From the NCBI RefSeq assembly GCF_021442025.1, contig NZ_CP090446.1:3410001-3474000 (forward strand): 64,000 nt of DNA, read 5' to 3'. Under the pieces are notes generated by a model. The model ran no database searches. It saw only the letters and a list, made by a program, of their open reading frames with translations, and had not been told where the DNA came from. This document shows positions 47,357 to 55,246 of this stretch, piece by piece. Every line of letters starts with the position of its first letter. The stretch's first letter is position 1. The DNA comes from Sphingobacterium sp. SRCM116780 (GTDB lineage Bacteria; Bacteroidota; Bacteroidia; Sphingobacteriales; Sphingobacteriaceae). The translations under genes and the position numbers were made by a program.

Positions 47357-48754
47357 ATGTTTTTTCAACACATTTTCGAATCTTCATTAGCACATGCAAG
47401 TTATCTTATTGGTTGTCAAGCTAAGGGGGTAGCCATTGTGATCGACCCTAAAAGAGATGTAGATACTTATTTGGAGATTGCACAAAAAAACAATTTAAAA
47501 ATAACACATATTGCCGAAACACATATTCATGCAGACTATTTATCTGGTTCCTTGGAATTAGCTGCCTTGACAGGAGCAAAGCTCTATCTTTCTGATGAAG
47601 GGGGATCATATTGGCAATATGCTTTTGATCATATTGGCTTAAAACATCATGATGAAATAAACGTTGGAAATTTAGTTTTTCAAGTATTGCACACCCCTGG
47701 ACACACACCTGAAAGTCTTAGTTTTTTATTGATCGACACCCCTGCTACAGATGCACCTGTTATGTTATTTACAGGAGATTTTGTTTTTGTAGGAGATATT
47801 GGGCGTCCTGATTTATTGGAGACTGCCGCAGGACTTATTGGCACCAAAGAGGTTGGTGCACATCATATGTTTGCATCTTTAAAAATATTTTCTAGACTCC
47901 CAGATTATGTTCAGGTCTGGCCCGCACATGGAGCAGGATCAGCCTGTGGAAAATCATTAGGAGCTGTTCCCAGTACAACTGTAGGGTATGAGAAAATAAG
48001 AAATTGGGCTTTACAATTTGGGGATAATGAAGGAGGATTTATTCAAGAGCTATTGGATGGACAACCGGAGACTCCGAAGTATTTTGCGATGATGAAGAAA
48101 CTCAATAAAATAAATCGTCCTCTTTTAACGGAAGTACCCATTTATAAAAAATTAGACCACCAAAAGTTTTTAACTTACTACGATAGTGGTGTGACAATTA
48201 TTGATACACGCAATAAAGCTGATTTTGCAAAGGGATTCATACCGAACAGCATCAATATTCAAAATAACAAATCCTTTAGTAATTGGGCGGGATGGATCTT
48301 GGATTACGAAAAACCATTCCTCTTGATCGTGGAAGAAAAACAGTTGGAAGATGTTACACGTAAATTAATGCGTATTGGGCTTGATCAGGCAATTGGGTTT
48401 ATAGATCCTCAAACGTTATCATCATGCAACATACCACTCAAAACACAACAAATTATTGATTTTGAGGAGATGAATCATGCTTTAGATAATTCCAATATTC
48501 AAATCTTAGATGTCAGAAACAAAAGCGAATTCGATGAAGGACATCTTCCGAATGCCACACATCTATTCGTTGGAACGCTAACAGACAACCTCCATAAAAT
48601 CGATCAAAGCAAAGATTTGTATTTACATTGCCAGTCTGGAGATCGTGCCACCATAGCCATGTCGCTCTTATATAGAGCTGGAATAAAAAACGTCAAAAAC
48701 TATAGTCACGCTATGAAAGAATGGAAAGAAAAAAATGGCAAAATAGTTAACTAG
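47357..48754 (+). CDS. CstB-like persulfide dioxygenase-rhodanese fusion
   Basis: The 465-residue protein has three domains. A metallo-beta-lactamase/ETHE1-type persulfide dioxygenase (about 1-250) has THIHADYLSGS, HTPGHTPESLSF, FTGDFVFVGDIGRPDLL and WPAHGAGSACGKSLG. A rhodanese-like domain (about 265-355) lacks a catalytic cysteine at the expected site, which reads LLIVEEKQL. An active rhodanese domain (about 370-465) has the loop LHCQSGDRATIA with the nucleophilic Cys. This is the CstB architecture: MBL, pseudo-rhodanese, rhodanese. It probably oxidises persulfides to sulfite/thiosulfate during sulfide detoxification. The split YeeE/YedE transporter upstream would supply sulfur species. Confidence 0.88.
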   Translation: MFFQHIFESSLAHASYLIGCQAKGVAIVIDPKRDVDTYLEIAQKNNLKITHIAETHIHADYLSGSLELAALTGAKLYLSDEGGSYWQYAFDHIGLKHHDEINVGNLVFQVLHTPGHTPESLSFLLIDTPATDAPVMLFTGDFVFVGDIGRPDLLETAAGLIGTKEVGAHHMFASLKIFSRLPDYVQVWPAHGAGSACGKSLGAVPSTTVGYEKIRNWALQFGDNEGGFIQELLDGQPETPKYFAMMKKLNKINRPLLTEVPIYKKLDHQKFLTYYDSGVTIIDTRNKADFAKGFIPNSINIQNNKSFSNWAGWILDYEKPFLLIVEEKQLEDVTRKLMRIGLDQAIGFIDPQTLSSCNIPLKTQQIIDFEEMNHALDNSNIQILDVRNKSEFDEGHLPNATHLFVGTLTDNLHKIDQSKDLYLHCQSGDRATIAMSLLYRAGIKNVKNYSHAMKEWKEKNGKIVN

Positions 48755-48782
48755 CAAAGGCGATTTAAACCGCCTTTGCTAG
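48751..48782. terminator. Hairpin between convergent genes, no U-tract
   Basis: CTAGCAAAGGCG (48751-48762) and CGCCTTTGCTAG (48771-48782) form a 12-bp stem with an 8-nt loop, overlapping the CstB-like stop codon and touching the stop of the minus-strand gene. Neither side has a T run, so it may be a 3'-end stabiliser rather than an intrinsic terminator. Confidence 0.55.
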
Positions 48783-49643
48783 TTAAAGACTATGTGCAGG
48801 AATTCTAAAATAGGTGATGATATCTTTTTTCTTATCAACCACTTCTCCCTTCTTGTTTGATTCCAATTTATGATTAACAATGGAAATGTATTGATGATCA
48901 TCTCCTGGAGATTCATATACAGTCACCGTTGCAAATTCATTCCCTAATTCTTCTTCTTGCAGATGTACATGCAAGCTTTTAAAATCATTACCTTTCAGCT
49001 GATGCAGTAAACTTTCTTTATCCTGTACTGCAGCTATTGGTTTTTCTAGTTCTCTTTTGTTCATCCATTCATTATCCTTTTCAGAAAAAGGTGTACTTGT
49101 CTTTCCTGAAAATGCTAAAAAAAGTGGATAACCAACAATAGCTGCCGCTTCAATTGTCCATAAAATCCACAATGGCCAACCACTTACAACACTTTTCTTA
49201 AGCGAAAAAGTACCAACCTCATTCAACTCTTGAATGCCCGCAAATGTATCCAGTGGATGAGATAAAAAATATAAAAAGCCATCCAGATTAAAAGAAGATT
49301 TTACCCACATGTCCCCTCCCATCGTACCTTCCGCGTTAAACATCAACGAGACAAACAGACACCATTGTGCATAATATGCTGTCAAAGAACAAAGCAATGT
49401 AAACAATAATGCGATACTTCGATTTCTTACTTTCCCAGTTTTACACAGAAAGTCAATGACATAAAATACAGCAAATGCCAACCCTAAGGTGATCAAAAAG
49501 TTGAAATATACAATTGGTATAAACCATTGTAAAGCAATATAGACAATAGCCAAAACCACCGAAACAGATAATCCAGCAATAATAGCAGACAATACTCCTC
49601 CTATAGGAGCTTTTCCTGAAGATTTATAATATATTTCTTCCAT
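48783..49643 (-). CDS. Multi-pass membrane protein of unknown function
   Basis: The 286-residue protein has about five hydrophobic helices in its first 190 residues (for example LSAIIAGLSVSVVLAIVYIAL, FNFLITLGLAFAVFYVIDFL, SIALLFTLLCSLTAYYAQW). A hydrophilic C-terminal domain follows (about 200-286), with a beta-rich segment containing FATVTVYESPGDDHQYISIVNHK. I do not recognise it. ATG 49643 is chosen, because the open frame upstream adds 18 hydrophobic residues of doubtful coding; the longer start at 49697 remains possible. The upstream neighbour is a divergent M1 peptidase. Confidence 0.68.
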   Translation of the reverse strand: MEEIYYKSSGKAPIGGVLSAIIAGLSVSVVLAIVYIALQWFIPIVYFNFLITLGLAFAVFYVIDFLCKTGKVRNRSIALLFTLLCSLTAYYAQWCLFVSLMFNAEGTMGGDMWVKSSFNLDGFLYFLSHPLDTFAGIQELNEVGTFSLKKSVVSGWPLWILWTIEAAAIVGYPLFLAFSGKTSTPFSEKDNEWMNKRELEKPIAAVQDKESLLHQLKGNDFKSLHVHLQEEELGNEFATVTVYESPGDDHQYISIVNHKLESNKKGEVVDKKKDIITYFRIPAHSL

Positions 49644-49763
49644 AAAACTTTTGGTTAATAATATTTCTAAAATAGCAATCCAAATAAATAAAAACAACCT
49701 TTTATCAAACTATTTTTACAAAAGATCCGAAGAATCCATTCCCCTAATTTCTAATCATTTTTG

Positions 49764-49771
49764 TATGTTTG
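49764..49771 (+). promoter_or_regulatory. -7 box (TATGTTTG) of the M1 peptidase, 4 nt before ATG
   Basis: A perfect TAnnTTTG match ends exactly 4 nt before the ATG, as in trmD and hemW, so a leaderless transcript is predicted. Confidence 0.5.
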
Positions 49772-49775
49772 AACT

Positions 49776-51647
49776 ATGAATTTAAAATACCTTTATACAT
49801 TAATCATAGGAATATTCCTCATCCAAACGACAAATGCGCAACGAAAAGGCTATTGGCAACAAGCTGTAGATTACAAAATGGATATTGATATGAATGAAAA
49901 AACATATCAATATGATGGTTTCATGCAGTTGAAATACACGAATAATTCTGGTCAGTCATTAAACAAAGTATATTTCCATTTATATTTCAATGCCTTTCAA
50001 CCAGGATCCATGATGGATAACAGACTGTCAAACATTATCGATCCAGATAAAAGGATGACGACCAACATAGGCACGAAAGAAAAACCACAATACCAAAGTC
50101 GCATAGCTGTTTTGACACCAAAACAAATTGGTTATCAAAAAATAAAGTCGTTAGCGATGAATGGCAATAATACCACCTTTAAAGTAGATGGTACGATCTT
50201 AGAAGTGACACTTCCAAATGCAATTGAAGACGGAGAAACGGCAACTTTTGAAATGAAATGGGAAGCACAAGTTCCAGAACAAATCAGAAGATCTGGACGT
50301 AATTCCAAAGAAGGAGTAGCACTTTCAATGGCACAATGGTATCCAAAAATGGCTCATTTTGATGAATTTGGATGGCATCTAGATGAATATATTGGACGTG
50401 AATTCATTGCTCCATTCGGCAATTTTGATGTCACGATCAATATCAATAAAAATTATGTCTTAGGAGCTTCTGGCGTTCTTCAAAATCCAAATCAAGTAAA
50501 AGGATACGTTTCAAGACCAAAATTAAAGGCAAAAGACAATAAAGTACAATGGCATTATGTTGCGAAAAACATCCATGACTTTGTCTGGGCTGCCGATCCA
50601 AAATTTGCAGTGGACTCAGCTTTAAGTAAAGGGGGTGTACATGTATACACGGTTTTTATCCCACAAGACGACTCTGTTAGAACAAATTGGAAAACGGCAT
50701 TGGGATTAGCAACAGCGTTTTTTGATTTCAATTCAAGCAGATTTGGTGCCTATCCTTGGCCGAACTACACGATTATTCAAGGTGGTGACGGTGGCATGGA
50801 ATATGGAACCGCAACATTAGTGACAGGAGGTCGTAACTTAAAGAGTTTGGTAGGTGTTATTTTCCATGAAGCAGCGCATTCTTGGTATCAACATTTATTT
50901 GGTATTAATGAGACAGTAGACGAATGGTTTGATGAAGGATTTACTTCTTATGTAGAAGAATTGGCACTCCAACATCTATTTGAAAAACGTGGTGCTATCG
51001 AAGCAAACCCCTCTATCGAGGCGTATCGTGCTTACTACAAATTAGCATTATCGGGCAAAGAAGAGCCTGCAAGTCTCTTAGCAGATTATTACAACACCAA
51101 CTATGCTTATAGCAATGAAGCGTATAATAAAGGTCAGGTTTTGGCCGTGCAATTAGGTTACATCATTGGACAGGAGAACTTAGATAAAACTTTCTTAGAA
51201 TTTTATAAACAGTGGAAATTCAAACATCCAACACCAAATGATTTCAAAAGAATTGCTGAGAACGTTTCTGGTATTAATTTAAAGTGGTATTTCAATCTTT
51301 TCCTTAATACCACTCGTAAAATTGATTATGCTATTGAAAACGTTACGGATAAAGAAATTACCTTACAAAACAAATCGGATTTTGCTATGCCGATTGATTT
51401 ATCTGTCGAGTATGAAGACGGTTCAAAAGAACTTTTTTATATCCCATTGCGTGAAATGCGAGGAGAAAAACCAACTGAGCATTTCAACATATACGAAGGA
51501 TTTAAACGAACTGTTTTGGAAGATTGGAATTGGACTCAACCTGCTTATCGTATTCCCGTATCTAAAAAAGTTAAAAAAGTGATCATCGATCCCTCTCTAC
51601 GTTTAGCAGATGTTGAATCTGCCAACAATACTTGGGAAAAGAAATAA
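49776..51647 (+). CDS. M1 family metallopeptidase
   Basis: The 623-residue exported zinc aminopeptidase-like enzyme has a signal peptide (about 1-21, ending TTNAQ) and an N-terminal beta domain (about 25-270). The gluzincin catalytic domain has GGDGGMEYGTATLV (the GxMEN-like substrate loop, Met-Glu present). The zinc motif is HEAAH at 364-368, with the third ligand in DEWFDEGFTSYVEELA about 20 residues later. It probably digests peptides in the periplasm. It stands alone, with a leaderless-type promoter and its own terminator. Confidence 0.92.
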   Translation: MNLKYLYTLIIGIFLIQTTNAQRKGYWQQAVDYKMDIDMNEKTYQYDGFMQLKYTNNSGQSLNKVYFHLYFNAFQPGSMMDNRLSNIIDPDKRMTTNIGTKEKPQYQSRIAVLTPKQIGYQKIKSLAMNGNNTTFKVDGTILEVTLPNAIEDGETATFEMKWEAQVPEQIRRSGRNSKEGVALSMAQWYPKMAHFDEFGWHLDEYIGREFIAPFGNFDVTININKNYVLGASGVLQNPNQVKGYVSRPKLKAKDNKVQWHYVAKNIHDFVWAADPKFAVDSALSKGGVHVYTVFIPQDDSVRTNWKTALGLATAFFDFNSSRFGAYPWPNYTIIQGGDGGMEYGTATLVTGGRNLKSLVGVIFHEAAHSWYQHLFGINETVDEWFDEGFTSYVEELALQHLFEKRGAIEANPSIEAYRAYYKLALSGKEEPASLLADYYNTNYAYSNEAYNKGQVLAVQLGYIIGQENLDKTFLEFYKQWKFKHPTPNDFKRIAENVSGINLKWYFNLFLNTTRKIDYAIENVTDKEITLQNKSDFAMPIDLSVEYEDGSKELFYIPLREMRGEKPTEHFNIYEGFKRTVLEDWNWTQPAYRIPVSKKVKKVIIDPSLRLADVESANNTWEKK

Positions 51648-51654
51648 TAACCAC

Positions 51655-51688
51655 AAAGAGTCCGACAATTAAATCGGACTCTTTTTTT
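51655..51688. terminator. Terminator between M1 peptidase and rtcB (convergent)
   Basis: AAAGAGTCCGA (51655-51665) and TCGGACTCTTT (51674-51684) form an 11-bp perfect stem followed by T residues on the plus strand. The minus-strand side has weaker A/T context but may also serve rtcB. Confidence 0.9.
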
Positions 51689-51692
51689 GCCA

Positions 51693-53129
51693 TTAATCTT
51701 CACGGCTACCATCATCCGCCATACGAACAATTTTTGGCGAGAAGCTCGCAATAACATCCACAAGATCTTCTTGTGCAGCCATGACCTCATGGATATTTTT
51801 ATAAGCCATAGGCGCCTCATCCATACCCGCTCCTATTAACGTAACTCCATGGTCAAGCAGCATTGATTTTAAAGCATCAGGAGCTAAGGTTTTTATCGCT
51901 TTTGTTCGACTCATCAATCGACCTGCTCCATGTGAAGCAGATTGTATAGCAGCTTCCTCTCCTTTTCCTCTTACCAAGAAGCCTGCTGTTGCCATAGAAC
52001 CAGGAATAATTCCCAAGACACCTTTGGCAGCTGGCGTTGCTCCTTTACGATGAACGATCACTTCCTCTCCCTTCCATAATTCCTTCCAAGCAAAATTATG
52101 ATGATTCTCCACCATCGCCAATCGTTCTGCGCCCAAAGCAGTTTTAATTTTTTCATGAATCACCTCATGACAAGCAGAGGCATAGTCACCCGCTAAATTC
52201 ATCGCCAACCAATATTCTTGTCCTTCTGCAGTATCCAAGCCCATGTAAGCTAAATTTTGAGCCTCATAAGGTAACTGACAAACTTTTTTGGCCAACTTTG
52301 TATAGTGATCGGCAATGGTTGCTCCCAGTCCTCTAGATCCAGAGTGCGTCAATAAAGCGACATATCGACCTTTTTCTATACCTAAAGCCATATCTGATTC
52401 TTTAAACTCCATGATTCCAAATTCAACGAAGTGATTTCCACCTCCTGAAGATCCCAATTGTGTCCACGCTTTATCTTTCAATTGACGAACAAAGTCATTG
52501 GTTTCAAAAGCATGATGCTCCAAGACAGCATGATCAACGCGTTCATGTTTCAGGTAACCGTGACCCGCTCCAAATTTGGTATGATCCAGTAACACTTTTT
52601 TATAAAAATCATGATGCACATACAAATGCTCTTCTGGCACATCAAAGATCGATAAAGCCATACGACATCCGATATCAACACCTACACCATATGGGATTAC
52701 AGCATTGGTTGTTGCCAACACCCCGCCAATAGGTAATCCATACCCTTGGTGCGCGTCTGGCATCAATGCTCCTGCCACAGCTACTGGAAGTTTCATGGCA
52801 ACATCCATTTGAAGCAATGCTCCATCTTCAATTTGCTCCTTCCCATAGATCTTATATGCTTGTTTTCCTTCTTTTAAAGTGATGACATTTTTAGCGACTT
52901 CATCCACATTTAAAAGAGCTGCGACTAACGGTTGAAATATTGCATCTTCTAGATAAGCATCAGGGTTGGTCAACACTTCTGTAAATTTTACTATCATTTG
53001 CTCTCGTGTAAAACCCAATCTCTTTTTATTGATTTTTAACGCTTCTCCTAAAGCAAAATTTTCTTTATATCCTAAGGCAATTAAGTCATTACCGTTTATT
53101 CTTTTATTTTCCATAATTCTATTGTTCAT
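51693..53129 (-). CDS. rtcB: RtcB-family RNA ligase
   Basis: RtcB is a GTP- and Mn2+-dependent RNA ligase that joins RNA 2',3'-cyclic phosphate or 3'-phosphate to 5'-OH ends, repairing cleaved tRNAs and rRNA. The 478-residue protein has GVDIGCRMALS with the metal Cys, SSGGGNHFVEFG, LTHSGSRGLGA, HHNFAW, HRKGATPA, IPGSMATAGFLVRG and, near 402, the guanylated His in SHGAGRLMSRTKA. The C-terminus DEAPMAYKNIHEVMAAQEDLVDVI is typical. ATG 53129 is chosen with AAGG six nt before it. It follows the slipin gene by 181 nt on the same strand. In its genomic unit there is no RtcA, no archease and no Ro60. Confidence 0.95.
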   Translation of the reverse strand: MNNRIMENKRINGNDLIALGYKENFALGEALKINKKRLGFTREQMIVKFTEVLTNPDAYLEDAIFQPLVAALLNVDEVAKNVITLKEGKQAYKIYGKEQIEDGALLQMDVAMKLPVAVAGALMPDAHQGYGLPIGGVLATTNAVIPYGVGVDIGCRMALSIFDVPEEHLYVHHDFYKKVLLDHTKFGAGHGYLKHERVDHAVLEHHAFETNDFVRQLKDKAWTQLGSSGGGNHFVEFGIMEFKESDMALGIEKGRYVALLTHSGSRGLGATIADHYTKLAKKVCQLPYEAQNLAYMGLDTAEGQEYWLAMNLAGDYASACHEVIHEKIKTALGAERLAMVENHHNFAWKELWKGEEVIVHRKGATPAAKGVLGIIPGSMATAGFLVRGKGEEAAIQSASHGAGRLMSRTKAIKTLAPDALKSMLLDHGVTLIGAGMDEAPMAYKNIHEVMAAQEDLVDVIASFSPKIVRMADDGSRED

Positions 53130-53144
53130 TGAGTACCTTAATCC

Positions 53145-53182
53145 TGTCTGATAGGAATCGTCATTGTATTCCTATAATATAC
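53145..53182. repeat. Hairpin in the rtcB-slipin spacer
   Basis: TAGGAAT ... ATTCCTA (7-bp arms around about 9 nt) lies in the 181-nt spacer between slipin and rtcB. It may modulate rtcB relative to slipin. The rest of the spacer shows no gene. Confidence 0.35.
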
Positions 53183-53310
53183 TTGTATTAATTCTATTTT
53201 TTTCTTTAAGCAAGGGACAACACCTCTTTACCGTTGCCCCCTGCACCTCTTTCTGTTTCCGTTCATCAATCACCTCACTACCATTATAATGATCGATGAG
53301 CCGTTTTGGA

Positions 53311-54405
53311 TTATTTCACAAACAATTGTTTCAGTTGATCGACCACTTGTCCATTTCCAGACACTGAGATATTATTTATTTTCTCGGCAATCTTCTCCAC
53401 GTACTCCATCTCTTTCAATTTAAACAACATTGCATTTTCTTCCATCAACTTAGCCGTATTTAACAAGCTTCTTGTCGAAGCAGTTTCCTCACGACGTGTG
53501 ATGATATTGGCCTGTGCTTTTTTCTCTGCCACCAAGACCTGATTCATAATCTCACGGATATCCCCTGGCAAGATAATGTCTTTCACACCCGCATGGAATA
53601 CCTTCACACCTAACAATTCCACTTGTGCAGCTGTTTCCGATAAAACTTGCGTATTGATTTCAGATTTATTCTCCATCAATTCATCCAACGTCATTCGACC
53701 AATGTAAGCACGCAATGCCAATTGCATCAACATATACAATTGCTTTTCAAACTCTTTATTCTCCAATAAAGCTTTCAACACATCAACAACTTGATATTGT
53801 ATAGAGAAGTTGATCCGAATTTGTGCTTTATCTTTTGTCAAGATCTCTTGTCCCACAATATCCATTGTCGTCAACCGCATATCTACTTTTGAAATTGCAA
53901 TCGATGTTGCATTTTTCCACCAGTAGTATGTTCCTGCATCCAATACTTTCGTAAAGACCCCGTCAAGAAACAACAATCCTTTTTCAGATGGTTCCAACTT
54001 AAATTGGCGTACATAATACAACAACGTTTGTTTTTCTAATAGTTGTTTGTTTACTGTTGCACCAATCTCAATGTTTGTAATATCTTCCTTTTGGAAACGA
54101 TAATTTTGTAAACCTTTCCAGAACACATGTATTCCTGCAGCGAGCATTTGTTTGAAGTTATTATTCACAAAAACCAAACAGATCTCTGTATCCGCCACTT
54201 CTACCAATTCAATATGCTCAGCAAAACCTGACACCTGCAACAATACATCAATATCCAATGTAGATTGAACAGGTTTTGATAGATCATATACGTCCAATTT
54301 TTCACCAAAACCTAACCAATATTTTCCGATTGTCAATACACGCACAACTGCATTGTTTTTTATAACCAATCCTATTTCATTTGTATTTATCGTTACTCTT
54401 TTCAT
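53311..54405 (-). CDS. Slipin/SPFH (Band 7) domain protein
   Basis: This 364-residue SPFH/prohibitin-like protein is related to slipin/stomatin. It has INTNEIGLVIKNN at the start, an SPFH beta/alpha core (about 130-290, with FLDGVFTKVLDAGTYYWW, KAQIRINFSIQYQV, ALRAYIGRMTLDELMENKSE and LGVKVFHAGVKDIILPGDIREIMNQVL), and a helical C-terminus (AEKKAQANIITRREETASTRS). I see no N-terminal membrane helix, unlike membrane slipins. Slipins are recurrent neighbours of rtcB in Bacteroidota. It probably forms large ring or membrane-associated scaffolds in the RNA-repair pathway; the mechanism is unknown. Confidence 0.88.
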   Translation of the reverse strand: MKRVTINTNEIGLVIKNNAVVRVLTIGKYWLGFGEKLDVYDLSKPVQSTLDIDVLLQVSGFAEHIELVEVADTEICLVFVNNNFKQMLAAGIHVFWKGLQNYRFQKEDITNIEIGATVNKQLLEKQTLLYYVRQFKLEPSEKGLLFLDGVFTKVLDAGTYYWWKNATSIAISKVDMRLTTMDIVGQEILTKDKAQIRINFSIQYQVVDVLKALLENKEFEKQLYMLMQLALRAYIGRMTLDELMENKSEINTQVLSETAAQVELLGVKVFHAGVKDIILPGDIREIMNQVLVAEKKAQANIITRREETASTRSLLNTAKLMEENAMLFKLKEMEYVEKIAEKINNISVSGNGQVVDQLKQLFVK

Positions 54406-54691
54406 ATCTGAATTCTTTTATTTTTAATCATTATACTAGTTTAAAAAACACTTCGTGTCTTATTCATTGTCCAAAGCCGGAATATAAAAGGAGTCTAACA
54501 GAAAAATAAATTGTGTATAATTTGATATTTTATTCCATACATCCTAAGATGTATTTTTCAATAATCTCTTTATACTCGAAATTAATTTTGCAACTAGACT
54601 TGTTTTATATCACAAAGACGCTATTCAATTGTCTATTCTATTTTTTTTAAAGTAGAGATAGACTGAACAAGAGACGAAGCGCTTATCTAAG

Positions 54692-54736
54692 GACTTTTTT
54701 GAAGAAAGTCATAACTTAAAATGGAACTTTCGTTCC
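54692..54736 (-). repeat. Two hairpins in the slipin leader (GACTTT/AAAGTC; GGAAC-GAAA-GTTCC)
   Basis: On the minus strand GGAAC, a GAAA tetraloop and GTTCC (54736-54723) form a perfect 5-bp GNRA hairpin. GACTTT/AAAGTC (54710-54692) forms a 6-bp hairpin downstream. They follow the tRNA-like modules in the slipin 5' leader. No U run follows, so they are not terminators. Confidence 0.5.
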
Positions 54737-54788
54737 TCCAACCAAAGACACACGTTGAAATGTGCGTGGGACTCGAACCCACCTTATT
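54721..54788 (-). ncRNA. Second tRNA-like module (T arm plus degenerate acceptor and D arm)
   Basis: Directly after module 1, on the minus strand, GTGGG-TTCGAGT-CCCAC (54782-54766) is a canonical T arm with a 5-bp stem and a 7-nt T-loop. It is followed by GCACAT and GTGTGT, which can pair over 6 bp (two wobbles) around TTCAAC, like a permuted acceptor stem. Then comes TCTT/AGGA around a TGGTTGG loop (54748-54734), which looks like a D arm. The parts are in the same permuted order as module 1 but less perfect. Confidence 0.5.
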
Positions 54789-54855
54789 TGTTGTACTCTA
54801 CCTCTGAGTTATTCCGCCTGAGGCGGAAGTAGGATTCGAACCTACGACCCCAACA
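54789..54855 (-). ncRNA. Circularly permuted tRNA-like (Y RNA-type) module
   Basis: On the minus strand the following elements occur in order: TGTTG (54855-54851), variable GGGTC, T stem GTAGG/CCTAC with T-loop TTCGAAT (54845-54829), acceptor strand TTCCGCC (54828-54822), a TCA loop, acceptor strand GGCGGAA (54818-54812), linker TA, D stem ACTC/GAGT with D-loop AGAGGTA (54809-54795), A26, and CAACA (54793-54789). All stems are perfect at canonical lengths (7/4/5/5). A14, G15 with C48, G18G19 and A21 are all in place. The 3' half precedes the 5' half, so it is no ordinary tRNA gene. It matches the tRNA-mimic module of bacterial Y RNAs; the 5-bp TGTTG/CAACA stem replaces the anticodon stem base. 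It is co-directional with slipin-rtcB. Confidence 0.8.
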
Positions 54856-54859
54856 TCCG

Positions 54860-55050
54860 ACAATGTGATTTATTTTCAGTCAGTATATTGTATTCTATAG
54901 AACCAACACTATCCTGCTATACAGAAACAGGAAACCAGGACTTCAATTCCTCACCTTGTCCTATACTCTTACGAGTATATATCTTAAAAAGCTATTCGCT
55001 TGTTTTCTCAAAGAACTTATTGTCTTACCGACATTACAAATGTGCATGGC
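54860..55050 (-). ncRNA. Structured leader or ncRNA body upstream of the tRNA-like modules
   Basis: On the minus strand this stretch has several small hairpins: TATACTC-GTAA-GAGTATA (about 54977-54960, GNRA-like loop), TCCTG/CAGGA around 11 nt (about 54912-54932), ACATT/AATGT and AAGC/GCTT. It holds no convincing gene. It is probably the 5' part of the RNA containing the tRNA-like modules; ends are not determined. Confidence 0.35.
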
Positions 55051-55058
55051 ATATCACG

Positions 55059-55199
55059 CAGTCTTATTGCGTAGTAACTGTTTTTATTAAAAAAGAGAAT
55101 GAAAAAACAATAAACAACTATAAATCAGCAAAATAATTTTACATTATTTTGCTGATAGAATAAAAAACAGTCATAATGCGCAAATAAGTTGCGTAGTAA
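55059..55199. repeat. Direct repeat TTGCGTAGTAA flanking a 14-bp palindrome
   Basis: TTGCGTAGTAA occurs at 55067-55077 and 55189-55199, each preceded by a related CAGTC(A/T)TA(A/T)TGCG segment (55059 and 55168). Between them lies a perfect 14-bp inverted repeat ATCAGCAAAATAAT / ATTATTTTGCTGAT (55124-55137 / 55143-55156). The second repeat ends 47 nt before the WYL gene ATG. These are candidate operators for the WYL regulator, with a possible terminator-like hairpin between the divergent units. Confidence 0.55.
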
Positions 55200-55246
55200 A
55201 ATTGGATTACCTATTTTTAAGTACACCCTTTTTATTAAAGAATACG

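Noticed and set aside
53311..54405. Membrane slipin with N-terminal anchor
   Set aside because: No N-terminal hydrophobic helix is seen, so a cytosolic or peripheral SPFH protein is more likely than an integral one.
54537..54554. ATACATC-CTAA-GATGTAT followed by T as a terminator on the plus strand
   Set aside because: No plus-strand gene ends upstream of it. It is probably a minor leader hairpin of the minus-strand slipin transcript, so it was not listed as a terminator.
54766..54855. Ordinary tRNA genes suggested by two T arms and a D arm
   Set aside because: The halves are in reversed order and no anticodon loop of 7 nt with U33 can be placed in a normal 5'-to-3' tRNA. A standard cloverleaf does not form, so it is called a permuted tRNA-like RNA instead.
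54888..55136. 82-codon open frame on the plus strand in the slipin-WYL gap
   Set aside because: It overlaps structured RNA on the other strand, has no promoter or family signature, and its composition (Ser/Tyr/Cys/Thr rich) looks random.
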